Shown here piece after piece: positions 1-9,016 of a DNA stretch of 10,612 nt. The notes below the pieces were generated by a model. The model was given only the letters and a program-made list of their open reading frames with translations, had not been told where the DNA came from and made no database searches. The stretch comes from Wenzhouxiangella sp. (GTDB taxonomy: Bacteria > Pseudomonadota > Gammaproteobacteria > Xanthomonadales > Wenzhouxiangellaceae), in NCBI GenBank assembly GCA_007116585.1, contig SKIE01000340.1, positions 1 through 10,612 on the forward strand, read 5' to 3'. The position numbers were made by a program, and so were the translations under genes. The first letter of the stretch is position 1; every line of letters begins with the position of its first letter.

Positions 1-444
1 GAGGTCAGCGCGCGTTATCAGCATCGACTGGGGCGAATGACGTTGGTCAGTGAGCGCAAGCTCTATCCGCTGGTCGGCGTGTGGCCGGATCGATTGATTG
101 CGCATCGGTTTGCCGCCATCGGCGATGCTGCCGTTGGCATGCACCCTGTAACGGCGCATGGCTTCAATCTTGGCCTGGCCAGTGTCGATGCGCTGGCTCG
201 CCGCGTGCGCGATGCCTGCCGCGACGGTCGCTCCCATGCCTCGGATGAAGTGTTGCGCGGGTACCAGAGTGAGCATCGGCGCGCCAGCGCGCCCTTGTAT
301 CTTGCCACCGGTGCGGTGGTCAGCCTTTACACCAGCCGCTCTCGGCCCGCGCGCTGGTTGCGCCGGGCCGCGTTGCGGGGCGCCAATCGGCTGCCGCCGT
401 TCAGACGCTTGATCGCCCGTACGCTGACCGACCGCACGGGCTAA
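1..444 (+). CDS. ubiM: FAD-dependent ubiquinone-biosynthesis hydroxylase, UbiM/UbiH type (3' part only)
   Basis: Only the last 147 codons are present; the reading frame is open from base 1, so the ATG at 37 is internal. The family uses FAD, NAD(P)H and O2 to hydroxylate the ring of ubiquinone precursors at the inner membrane. Seen directly: the second FAD-binding motif of the UbiH/UbiF/VisC group, GDAAVGMHPVTAHGFNLGL, at local residues 41-59. Classical UbiH/I/F proteins have 'GQG' before the F/VN; here it is 'AHG'. The distal stretch 'PLYLATGAVVSLYTSRSRPARWLRRAALR' type tail (split here by family recollection, not by a search) also recalls the alternative hydroxylase UbiM. The N-terminal Rossmann GxGxxG part lies outside the window. 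It is followed after five bases by the DUF4126 gene, so the two are probably co-transcribed. The monooxygenase call is firm; UbiM over UbiH/F is from remembered motif similarity. Confidence 0.65.
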   Translation, partial: EVSARYQHRLGRMTLVSERKLYPLVGVWPDRLIAHRFAAIGDAAVGMHPVTAHGFNLGLASVDALARRVRDACRDGRSHASDEVLRGYQSEHRRASAPLYLATGAVVSLYTSRSRPARWLRRAALRGANRLPPFRRLIARTLTDRTG

Positions 445-449
445 AGGTA

Positions 450-1049
450 ATGGACGCCGTCAATGAACTGGGCATGATGCCGGCATTGATGGCCGGTATT
501 ACGCTCAGCGCGGCGTCCGGGTTGCGCGTGTTTTTGCCGCTGCTCGCAGTCGGCCTGGCAGGCCGCGCCGAATGGCTGCAGCTTGGAGAGTCCTTTGCCT
601 GGCTGGCCTCGGAGCCCGTGCTGCTGGTGTTGGCAATCGCTGCGCTGCTTGAAACCGGTGCCTACTACGTGCCGCTGGTCGATAACCTGCTGGATCTTGT
701 GGCAACGCCGGCGGCAGTGGGCGGCGGCACGGTGGTGCTGGCGGCGCTGATGCCGGAGATGGACGGTTTGCTGCAGTGGGCCGGAGCGCTCACCGTTGGC
801 GGCGGGGCGGCCGGCATCGTACAGACCGCGACGGTGTTGACACGGGGCTTGTCCACGGCCAGCAGCGGCGGCCTGGCCAATCCGGTGGTGGCGACCGGTG
901 AAACGGGCGGAAGCCTGGCCCTGGTCGGCATGGCGGTGTTCGTGCCGATCATTGCCGGCGTGCTGGTGCTGGCAGGCCTGATTGGCCTGCTGGTCTGGGT
1001 GTTCAGGCTGCTGTTCAGGCGTCGCCGCCTGCAGCGGGGCGAGGCATAA
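450..1049 (+). CDS. DUF4126 family integral membrane protein
   Basis: This is a 199-residue protein of unknown function. The N-terminal block 'SGLRVFLPLLAVGLAGR' (residues 23-39) is the characteristic start of the DUF4126 family as I remember it. Hydrophobic segments lie near residues 10-36, 54-72, 88-102, 110-130 and 155-188. The last is rich in V, L, I and G and ends in an arginine-rich tail (RLLFRRRRLQR), which favours a cytoplasmic C-terminus. The ATG at 450 follows the upstream stop by five bases. An AAAGG at 443-447 is only two bases away, too close for ideal initiation, so the in-frame ATGs at 474 or 477 are alternative starts. The stop codon runs straight into a hairpin terminator. 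No enzymatic motif is visible, and I make no functional claim beyond membrane location. Confidence 0.75.
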   Translation: MDAVNELGMMPALMAGITLSAASGLRVFLPLLAVGLAGRAEWLQLGESFAWLASEPVLLVLAIAALLETGAYYVPLVDNLLDLVATPAAVGGGTVVLAALMPEMDGLLQWAGALTVGGGAAGIVQTATVLTRGLSTASSGGLANPVVATGETGGSLALVGMAVFVPIIAGVLVLAGLIGLLVWVFRLLFRRRRLQRGEA

Positions 1050-1077
1050 AAAAGCCCGCCTTCGTGGCGGGCTTTTT
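1049..1077. terminator. Bidirectional intrinsic terminator
   Basis: The stem GCCCGCC (1054-1060) pairs with GGCGGGC (1066-1072) around the loop TTCGT. AAAAA (1049-1053) lies before the stem and TTTTT (1073-1077) after it. A strong GC stem with a T tract in both readings makes it a rho-independent terminator on each strand. It begins at the last base of the DUF4126 stop codon and lies 26 bases past the stop of the convergent fasciclin gene, so it can serve both. Confidence 0.93.
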
Positions 1078-1103
1078 CAAACAAAGCGAAGGTGTGATCT
1101 GGC

Positions 1104-1595
1104 TCAGGGCGTAATCACTGCGTCGATGACGTGGATGATGCCGTTGCTGGCTTCGATGTCCACCGTGACAACGTTCGCCTCGTCCACCTGCACGCCGCCC
1201 TCTCCCACAGTAATGGTGATATCAGATCCCTGCAGGGTTGTGGCGCTGTCGAGTTCGACGACTGCGGCAGAAGTGACTGCACCTTCGACGACGTGGTAGG
1301 TCAGGATGGCGGTCAGCGTATCCTGATCAGCCAGAATGGCGGCCAGGTCGTCCTCGGGAATCGCTCCGAATGCTTCATCCGTGGGCGCAAAGACGGTGAA
1401 AGGGCCTTCACCTGCCAGCGCATCACTCAGCCCGGCCTGTTCAATGGCGGTCAGCAAGGTGGTGAATTGACCAGCGCCAGCGGCGACTTCCAGAATGTTC
1501 GGTTCAGCTTCACTGCTCTGATAGGCCAGCGCATTGGCGGATACGAGCAAGGCGGTTGCGGAAGCGATAGCGGTTGCCAGAATCGACTTTTTCAT
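1104..1595 (-). CDS. Secreted single-domain fasciclin (FAS1) protein
   Basis: The protein has 163 residues from the ATG at 1595. Residues 1-24 are a typical Sec signal peptide (MKKS, a hydrophobic run, cleavage after ANALA). One FAS1 domain fills the rest. The H1 motif FTVFAPTDEAF is at 66-76, the YH motif (YHVV) at 100-103 and the H2 region NGIIHVIDAVITP at 151-163. FAS1 domains mediate adhesion or ligand binding outside the cytoplasm; bacterial stand-alone examples are widespread and mostly uncharacterised. The open frame continues 22 codons upstream to 1661, but that extension would bury the signal peptide, so I reject it. No convincing Shine-Dalgarno sequence precedes the chosen ATG: GAG sits about 13 bases away, and an ATG at 1610 five codons upstream is a possible alternative. 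It appears monocistronic, ending at the shared terminator. Confidence 0.9.
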   Translation of the reverse strand: MKKSILATAIASATALLVSANALAYQSSEAEPNILEVAAGAGQFTTLLTAIEQAGLSDALAGEGPFTVFAPTDEAFGAIPEDDLAAILADQDTLTAILTYHVVEGAVTSAAVVELDSATTLQGSDITITVGEGGVQVDEANVVTVDIEASNGIIHVIDAVITP

Positions 1596-1790
1596 GTTTG
1601 GATAGCTCATGCAGTTAGTGGGAAGCCGGAGTATCGCGTCAGGGCATCGTCGCCGCATCAAGGTTTCATCAGCTTTGAGTGAGTGCCGCGTCGAGTATTT
1701 GTGAGCCCGTTACCTGATTTGTCCCGATTCACCCTTTATTGGCTGGCTTGAAGGCAGGGTGGAAATTGTTGTTATCGTCTTGGAGTCTGT
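1596..1790. other. Divergent intergenic region between fasciclin and ThDP-enzyme genes
   Basis: This 195-base spacer must carry the promoters for both flanking genes. I found no pair of -35/-10 hexamers with good spacing in either direction. The best plus-strand candidate, TTGAAG at 1748 with TATCGT at 1773, has a 19-base spacer and would start transcription inside the ribosome binding site. The region is locally richer in A and T than the genes, as expected for a promoter region. No repeat or RNA gene is evident. Confidence 0.5.
1782..1785 (+). promoter_or_regulatory. Ribosome binding site supporting a GTG start
   Basis: GGAG lies five bases before the GTG at 1791. This fixes the initiation codon of the ThDP-enzyme gene, which has no ATG near its N-terminus. 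Confidence 0.7.
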
Positions 1791-3446
<1,656 letters not shown>

Positions 3447-3480
3447 TACTTCGACTCTCACCGAATGAACCAAAATTCCG

Positions 3481-4908
3481 ATGTCTAAAACCTATCCGTA
3501 TTACTTGGCCAATAGCCCCGTATACGCCAATACCGAGCTGTCCGTGGAGGACAAACACACCGGTGAAGTGGCCTATCGCGTGGCCATGGCAGATGCCGAG
3601 GTGGTCGATCAGGCGATCGCCGCCGCGGTCGATGCACGACGGCCCATGGCCGACTTTGCGGCCCACCGGCGCCGTGATGTTCTCAAGCACTGCGTGCAGC
3701 GCTTCCGCGAGCGCTACGATGAGTTGGTCGAAGTGCTGATTGTTGAAGGCGGCAAGGTCATCACCGATGCGCGAGGTGAAGTGGGGCGTTTGATCGAAAG
3801 CTTCGAGATCGCGGCCGAAGAAGCCACGCGTATTGGCGGTGAGGTGCTGCCAATGGATATTTCGGCGCGCTCGGAAGCCTTCTCCGGCATGTACAAGCGC
3901 GTGCCGATCGGGCCGGTGTCGTTGATCACGCCGTTCAATTTCCCCTACAACCTTGTGGCGCACAAGGTCGCCCCCGCTGTTGCCGCGGGTTGTCCATTTG
4001 TGCTCAAGCCGGCCGGAAAAACGCCGGTGGGTGCGCTGTTGATCGGCGAGATTCTGGCCGAATGCGACCTGCCGGAAGGCGCTTTTTCCATTCTGCCGGC
4101 CACGCGCGATGCCGCTGCGGCATTTACCGAAGATGACCGGCTGAAGCTTTTGAGCTTTACCGGATCGGATGATGTCGGCTGGCAGCTCAAGGCGCGTGCC
4201 GGCAAGAAGCCGGTGGTGATGGAACTGGGCGGCAACGCCGCCTGTCTGGTAGATGCCGACGCCGACATCGACCACGCGGTTGATCGCCTGGCCTTTGGCG
4301 CCTTTTATCAATCCGGGCAGAGTTGTATTTCGGTGCAGCGGGTGCAGGTGCATGAGTCGATCTATGACAAGCTGCGCGATCAGCTGGTGGCCAAGGTGGG
4401 CTCGCTGAAAAGCGGTGATCCGCGCGCGGATGACACCTTTGTCGGCCCGCTGATCTCCGAAGCTGATGCCGAGCGGGTGGTCGAGTGGATCGACGAGGCC
4501 GTCGCCAAAGGCGCGCGCTGCCTGGTCGGCGGCAAACGCCACGGTCGCGTGGTGATGCCGGCCATCCTGGAGGGCGTTGACCGCGACTGCCGTGTCTATG
4601 ACAACGAGGTCTTCGGTCCGGTATTGGTGCTTGAGAAGTTTTCCGACTTTGACCACGCGCTCAACGTCATCAACGATTCGCGCTACGGCCTGCAGGCCGG
4701 TCTGTTTATCCGTGATATCGACAAGATGTACCGGGCCTGGGACCAGCTTGACGTGGGTGGCGTGATCATCAACGACGTGCCGGCCTTCCGCGTCGACCAC
4801 ATGCCCTACGGCGGCGTGAAAGACTCGGGCCTTGGCCGCGAGGGTATCCGCTACGCCGTCGAAGACATGACCGAGATTCGAATGCTGGCCGTGCGTCGAT
4901 CCAGTTAG
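3481..4908 (+). CDS. NAD(P)-dependent aldehyde dehydrogenase
   Basis: This 475-residue enzyme is complete and of normal length for the ALDH superfamily, which oxidises aldehydes to acids with NAD(P)+ in the cytoplasm. All key residues are visible: Asn153 in PFNFPYN (oxyanion hole), Lys176 in LKPAGKTP (cofactor), FTGS (226-229, Rossmann turn), general base Glu248 in MELGGNA, nucleophile Cys282 in GQSCISVQR and Glu376 in NEVFGP (ribose contact). The GQSCISVQR context and the short length recall the lactaldehyde / phosphonoacetaldehyde / non-phosphorylating GAPDH side of the superfamily; this is from memory and does not fix the substrate. The gene starts 34 bases after the ThDP-enzyme gene with no terminator between, so they are probably one operon. 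The Shine-Dalgarno sequence is weak. The stop codon overlaps the end of the opposing RND gene by four bases. Confidence 0.92.
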   Translation: MSKTYPYYLANSPVYANTELSVEDKHTGEVAYRVAMADAEVVDQAIAAAVDARRPMADFAAHRRRDVLKHCVQRFRERYDELVEVLIVEGGKVITDARGEVGRLIESFEIAAEEATRIGGEVLPMDISARSEAFSGMYKRVPIGPVSLITPFNFPYNLVAHKVAPAVAAGCPFVLKPAGKTPVGALLIGEILAECDLPEGAFSILPATRDAAAAFTEDDRLKLLSFTGSDDVGWQLKARAGKKPVVMELGGNAACLVDADADIDHAVDRLAFGAFYQSGQSCISVQRVQVHESIYDKLRDQLVAKVGSLKSGDPRADDTFVGPLISEADAERVVEWIDEAVAKGARCLVGGKRHGRVVMPAILEGVDRDCRVYDNEVFGPVLVLEKFSDFDHALNVINDSRYGLQAGLFIRDIDKMYRAWDQLDVGGVIINDVPAFRVDHMPYGGVKDSGLGREGIRYAVEDMTEIRMLAVRRSS

Positions 4909-7900
4909 ACAGATTGTTCTTGCCTGCCTGCCAGGCTGCGAAGCAGCCCCGGCAGAATCAGGCAGGCCACCGGAATCGACAGCAGCAGGGTGCCGGTCAG
5001 GGCGATGGCCAGCGGCTGCAGCAGCCCGAAGACTTCGCTGCCGCCCAACAGCAGCGGACTCATGCCCAGAACGGTGCTGGTCACTGTCAGCGAAATCGGC
5101 CGCAGCCGGCTACGGCTGGCCTCGGCGAGCGCCTGCTGCAGTGGCTTTTGGGGGTCGCGCAGGCGCCAGCGCGCTTCTGACAACACCAGGATCATGCTGT
5201 TGGCCACGATGCCGACCGAGATCAGCATGCCGGCCAGCACCATTGCATCCAGCGGCCGCCCCATCAGCCAGAGCAGCGCAAGCGCGCCGAGCCCGCACAA
5301 TGGAATGCTCAACCAGGCCGCCAGTGCCCAGCTCAGCGCGCCGTATTGGACGACAAGAATCACCAGGACCACGAACAGCGCCAGTACCAGGGCCAGGGCG
5401 AAAGTCCGGCGGGTTTCTTCCAGCGCCTCGATTTCGCCCTCCAGCCACCAGTCCACCGTATCCGGCAAAGACAACTCCGCCAGCACGGTTGCGACCTCGG
5501 CCGCGGCTGCCGCCGGACCCGGTCCCTGCGGATGGAGCTCTGCACCGATCCGCACCACGCGCTGATTTTCGCGCCGCTCGATATGAGTGGGCTCCTCGAT
5601 CAGGCGGAACTCCGAGACATCCGCCAGGTGAACCCAGGCCTGACCGTTGTCGGCCGGCACCACGATTTCTTCGAAATGTTGCGGCCCTCCGGCGCGACTG
5701 CGGTCATAGCGCACCCGCAGCGCCAGCGGATCGCCTCGTTCCATGCGTTCCGACAGAACCGTGCCTTCCATGCTGTAGTTCACCGCCCGCCGCAGATCCT
5801 CGGTGCGAACGCCGTAATGGCTGAGCGCCGCGTGATCCGGGATTATCTGCCAGCGCGGGCTGACGCCGCTGCGCATGCGCTCCACGTCGGTCAGGGAGTC
5901 CATGTCTTCCAGCGCTTGCTGCACCTGGCTTTCGACATCGATCATCTGCAGCAGGTCACCGTCCCTGTGGGTCAGGACCACCTCGATGTCGGCATCAGAC
6001 AGCCGGGTCTGCACGCCGCGAATTCTGGGCAGGCTGATGCGCGTGCTCAGGCCGATGATGTCAAGCTCGTCCACGGCCCGGCGGGCGTCTTCGGCCCAGT
6101 CGGCTGAAGGCCGGTCGCCGGACGCGGTATCGACGCGGACCATGAAGTTGGACGTTGCGGGTCGGAAAGCCGGCAGCCCCTCGCGGAAATAACCGCCAAC
6201 GGTCGTGAACAGCGCCGTGGTGCCGGGAACTTCCATCAGCGCGCCTTCGGCGCGGCGCGTGATCTGGTCCATGGCATCCTGCGAGATGCCGGCCGGATGC
6301 ACGATGCGGACATCGACAAAACCGTCGTCCACCGAGGGCAGGACCTCGAACGGCAGCGCCCGCCCGATCACAACCAGCCCGGCCACCAGGACGGCGGTCG
6401 CCGGCCAGACCATCCAGCGGCGCTGGCTGATTCGCCAGAAATGACCGCTCCACGCCTTGTCGTATGCCGGAGCGCGTTCGCTGCCGCTGGCGGTGGCAAA
6501 GGTCGGCAGGATGCACGCGGCGGCCAGCAGCGCGAACAGCGAACTGAAAATGACCGCGAGAATCAGCGGCTGGAACAGCTGGGCAACCAGGCCCTGCACG
6601 AGCAGGAACGGAGCGATGGCGGCGACCGTGGTCAGCAGCGCGCCAAGCAGGGGCGTGGCCACGTCCCGCGCGGCCTGGAAGACCGGCTGCTCGCAGTGTC
6701 CCTGCAGTCGTTCCAGCCGGTCAAAGTAGACGATGGCATAGTCCAGGCCCAGGCCGACGGAAATCAGCAGGCCCGCCAGCGTCAGCAGGTTGAGGCTCAG
6801 ACCGAAGGCCGACAGGCTCAGGACCGCGGCTGACAGCGCGCTGACCACGACCAGGCCCACCAGCCCGATCTGCCGCCCGCGCACCAGGGCAAGCCAGACC
6901 AGACCCATGGCCAGCAGGGACCCGGTCAGGGCGGCCACGATCACGCTTTGCACCGCACCGCGCGTGACCACCGAATCGTCCAGAAGCAGGGTGTGGCTGA
7001 CATCGCGCATGCTGGAGCGCGACATGGCGTCATCGACCGCCTCGCGCACTTCCCGGGCCATGCGCAGGGCGCGGGCGCCTGATCCCCGATACACCGTGAC
7101 CAGTACGGCGGCATCTCCGTTCAGGCGGGTGCGCAGGCTGGTCTCAGACGGTGCCCGGTAGATCGTGGCCAGATGATCCAGCGACACGCTGGCCTGTGAA
7201 TCCGGGCCGGTTTTCAGGCGGCGCTGAGCCAGCGCCTCGGCATCCCAGCGCGCTTCGTCGAGCACGCCCACGCCTTCAAAGTCTGATGCGCGGATGGTGC
7301 CTGCGGCTGCGGGTTCCACGGCCTCAAGCAGCGCCTGTTCCAGCGCTTGCAGCGATACACCGGTGGCGATCTGTCGAGCCGGATCGATGTCGACGCGCAG
7401 CTCCGGGGCTTCCTCGCGGCCGATAAAGACCGAATCGACACCGGCGATGGCGCGGATTCGAGGCAGGACCTGAGCGCGAAGCATCTGGCGCAATTCAGCC
7501 GGCGAGTGCGTGCCTGAGCCGAAAGCAAACTGCAGCGAAGGTTCTTCCGCCGTGGTGACCTCGAAGATTCTCGGCTCCGGGAATCGATCGGGGATGGCAG
7601 AGGTGCCGCGCTGCACCCCCTGCGAGACATCGCGCAGGGCCCGGTCCATGTCATGACCCGGCTGGAAAAACAGGTCCAGATACGAGCGCCCGTCGCCCGA
7701 CCGGCTCTCCAGGCGGACCATGCCGGCAATGCCGGTCAGCGCGGCCTCCAGCGGTTCGTTGATGCTTTCCTCGATCACGGCCGATGTTTGTCCCGGCAGG
7801 TCGCTGATGACGCGTACCTGGGGGTATCGAACTTCCGGCAGCAGCTGCATCGGCATGCGCGTGGATTCCACCGCCGCCAGCACGATCAGCAGCGTGACCA

Positions 7901-7970
7901 GTGCGGCAACCGCCAGTCGTCGGGCGGCCAGCGCCTTAAGCGTGGCCGCAAAGCGCGAGTCAGTCGTCAT
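4905..7970 (-). CDS. RND efflux transporter, inner-membrane permease subunit
   Basis: This 1021-residue protein has the normal length of AcrB-type RND pumps, which expel compounds from the periplasm or inner membrane using the proton gradient. Seen: TM1 at about 17-35, then the first periplasmic porter domain with the typical LLPEVRYPQVRVISDLPG (43-60). A TM2-TM6 block spans about 340-490 and TM7 about 520-537. The second porter domain is at about 540-855, followed by TM8-TM12 (857-1010). The TM4 proton-relay motif is GLGLDYAIVYFDR (406-418): Asp410 matches AcrB Asp407, but the second Asp is Tyr411. In TM10 the AcrB Lys940 position is Asn924 (GIVANSMILV). This fits the divergent RND members with a single Asp and no Lys. 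The ATG overlaps the adaptor stop (ATGA), so translation is coupled. The substrate cannot be inferred. Confidence 0.95.
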   Translation of the reverse strand: MTTDSRFAATLKALAARRLAVAALVTLLIVLAAVESTRMPMQLLPEVRYPQVRVISDLPGQTSAVIEESINEPLEAALTGIAGMVRLESRSGDGRSYLDLFFQPGHDMDRALRDVSQGVQRGTSAIPDRFPEPRIFEVTTAEEPSLQFAFGSGTHSPAELRQMLRAQVLPRIRAIAGVDSVFIGREEAPELRVDIDPARQIATGVSLQALEQALLEAVEPAAAGTIRASDFEGVGVLDEARWDAEALAQRRLKTGPDSQASVSLDHLATIYRAPSETSLRTRLNGDAAVLVTVYRGSGARALRMAREVREAVDDAMSRSSMRDVSHTLLLDDSVVTRGAVQSVIVAALTGSLLAMGLVWLALVRGRQIGLVGLVVVSALSAAVLSLSAFGLSLNLLTLAGLLISVGLGLDYAIVYFDRLERLQGHCEQPVFQAARDVATPLLGALLTTVAAIAPFLLVQGLVAQLFQPLILAVIFSSLFALLAAACILPTFATASGSERAPAYDKAWSGHFWRISQRRWMVWPATAVLVAGLVVIGRALPFEVLPSVDDGFVDVRIVHPAGISQDAMDQITRRAEGALMEVPGTTALFTTVGGYFREGLPAFRPATSNFMVRVDTASGDRPSADWAEDARRAVDELDIIGLSTRISLPRIRGVQTRLSDADIEVVLTHRDGDLLQMIDVESQVQQALEDMDSLTDVERMRSGVSPRWQIIPDHAALSHYGVRTEDLRRAVNYSMEGTVLSERMERGDPLALRVRYDRSRAGGPQHFEEIVVPADNGQAWVHLADVSEFRLIEEPTHIERRENQRVVRIGAELHPQGPGPAAAAAEVATVLAELSLPDTVDWWLEGEIEALEETRRTFALALVLALFVVLVILVVQYGALSWALAAWLSIPLCGLGALALLWLMGRPLDAMVLAGMLISVGIVANSMILVLSEARWRLRDPQKPLQQALAEASRSRLRPISLTVTSTVLGMSPLLLGGSEVFGLLQPLAIALTGTLLLSIPVACLILPGLLRSLAGRQEQSV
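4922..4967. repeat. Nested inverted repeat (hairpin) at the convergent gene junction
   Basis: The outer arms GCCTGCCTG (4922-4930) and CAGGCAGGC (4959-4967) are perfect 9-base reverse complements. The inner arms GGCTGC (4934-4939) and GCAGCC (4943-4948) close on a GAA triloop. TGCC (4929-4932) can pair with GGCA (4951-4954). One folded form therefore gives 7 + 4 + 6 base pairs with small bulges. It starts 14 bases past the aldehyde dehydrogenase stop and lies inside the last codons of the RND gene. No T tract follows on the plus strand, so it is not a canonical intrinsic terminator; it could slow polymerase or protect the 3' end of the mRNA. Confidence 0.6.
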
Positions 7971-9016
7971 TCGCTGGCGTCTTGGCGGGTTTGCACCGTC
8001 TGGCCGTCGCCAATCGCGCGGGGCTCATGGCGCACAATCCGGTCGCCGGCGCTCAGGCCTTCGATGATTTCTATGCCGTCGGCCCGGCCCCGCCCGGTGC
8101 GGACTTCCGTGCGTCGGATCTCGGCCGGATCACCCGCCAGCTTCGCCACCCAGTGGCGGTCTTCATCGCGCGCCACGGCGGTCCAGGGTACCAGCAGCAC
8201 GTTGTCGGTGGCGACGTACGACAAGGTCAGTTCGCTGGGCCAGTCGAGCGCCTCACCGCTGACCACGACATCAACGGCGACAAAGCCGCGCGGCAGGTCA
8301 TCATGCTGGTGGGTCACCACTTCGCGGGCCGATAATTCGGCGCCGTTATCAAAGCGCAGGCGCTCAAGGTCGCGGAAATATCGGGTTTCCGATGCCGGCA
8401 CGGTCAGGCGCAGGCCCAGCCGGTCTTCGGGTTCGATCCGAAGCAACAGGTCGCCCCGCTCGCTGCTGGAGCCTTCGCGCACGCCTAAACCCACCACACG
8501 GCCCGATGCCGGTGCGCTCAGTTCCGTCGCCTGCATGCGTTGCTCAACTTCAGCCAGCGCCTCGTCGACTTCCAGCAGCCGGAGCCGGGCGGCCTCGACC
8601 TCGCCGCTGCCGGCCGCATCGGCGGCGGCCAGGCGCTGCCAGCGCGCCAGGTCCTCGGCCACAGCCTCGCGCCGTTCTCGTAGCACCGCATGCCGGGCGC
8701 TGAGCTCCGTACCGTCAATCCTGACCAAGGGCTGATCACGTTCGACCCGCTGGCCATCCTGCACCTTCAGATCGGTCACCCGCCCGGCCTCCGGCGCGAC
8801 AACGTGCAGTACCTGCAGCGGATTGAGCGTGCCGACCCAGTTGCGGCGGGTCTCGATCTCCTGATACTCGACCTCGAATACCGCCACTGTGGGTGGCTGG
8901 CTTTCGGTACCGGCCGGCTCATCGGACGCGCAGCCGCCGAGCAGCACGAGGCCAGTCAGCAGCAGGCTCCAGCGCCAGGGTTGCCAGAAAGCGTGCCGGG
9001 AAGGGCCTCGGCTCAT
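7967..9016 (-). CDS. RND periplasmic adaptor (membrane fusion protein), lipoprotein
   Basis: The adaptor has 349 residues and bridges the inner-membrane pump and the outer-membrane channel. The N-terminus has a hydrophobic segment ending in the lipobox LLGGC, so Cys29 should be lipidated after signal peptidase II cleavage. Next come a beta strand pair and the first lipoyl half (VVAPEAGRVTDLKVQDGQRV, 72-91), then a short helical hairpin rich in A, R, E and L (about 105-163). The second lipoyl half is TELSAPASGRVVGLGVREG (164-182), followed by beta-barrel and membrane-proximal domains to the end. The hairpin is short for the family. The residue after Cys29 is Ala, not the Asp that retains lipoproteins in the inner membrane of E. 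coli. A good AGGAGA precedes the ATG at 9016. The ATG overlaps the upstream stop and the stop overlaps the pump ATG, both as ATGA. Confidence 0.93.
   Translation of the reverse strand: MSRGPSRHAFWQPWRWSLLLTGLVLLGGCASDEPAGTESQPPTVAVFEVEYQEIETRRNWVGTLNPLQVLHVVAPEAGRVTDLKVQDGQRVERDQPLVRIDGTELSARHAVLRERREAVAEDLARWQRLAAADAAGSGEVEAARLRLLEVDEALAEVEQRMQATELSAPASGRVVGLGVREGSSSERGDLLLRIEPEDRLGLRLTVPASETRYFRDLERLRFDNGAELSAREVVTHQHDDLPRGFVAVDVVVSGEALDWPSELTLSYVATDNVLLVPWTAVARDEDRHWVAKLAGDPAEIRRTEVRTGRGRADGIEIIEGLSAGDRIVRHEPRAIGDGQTVQTRQDASE

Noticed and set aside
1596..1661. N-terminal extension of the fasciclin protein to 1661
   Set aside because: It would bury the clear MKKS signal peptide, and the extra residues (MMRRRCPDAILRLP) look like read-through of non-coding sequence.
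1131..1682. Plus-strand open frame of 183 codons opposite the fasciclin gene
   Set aside because: The minus strand holds a complete FAS1 domain with a signal peptide; the plus-strand product shows no recognisable motif.
1748..1778. Possible promoter for the ThDP-enzyme gene (TTGAAG and TATCGT)
   Set aside because: The spacer is 19 bases and the predicted start would fall in the ribosome binding site; not listed as a promoter feature.
5346..6107. Plus-strand open frame of 253 codons opposite the RND permease
   Set aside because: It lies entirely inside the intact permease gene; no motif, and no ribosome binding site that I could see.
7653..8735. Plus-strand open frame of 360 codons opposite the pump/adaptor junction
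   Set aside because: It spans the join of two real minus-strand genes and is a Ser/Arg-rich low-complexity translation typical of a shadow frame.
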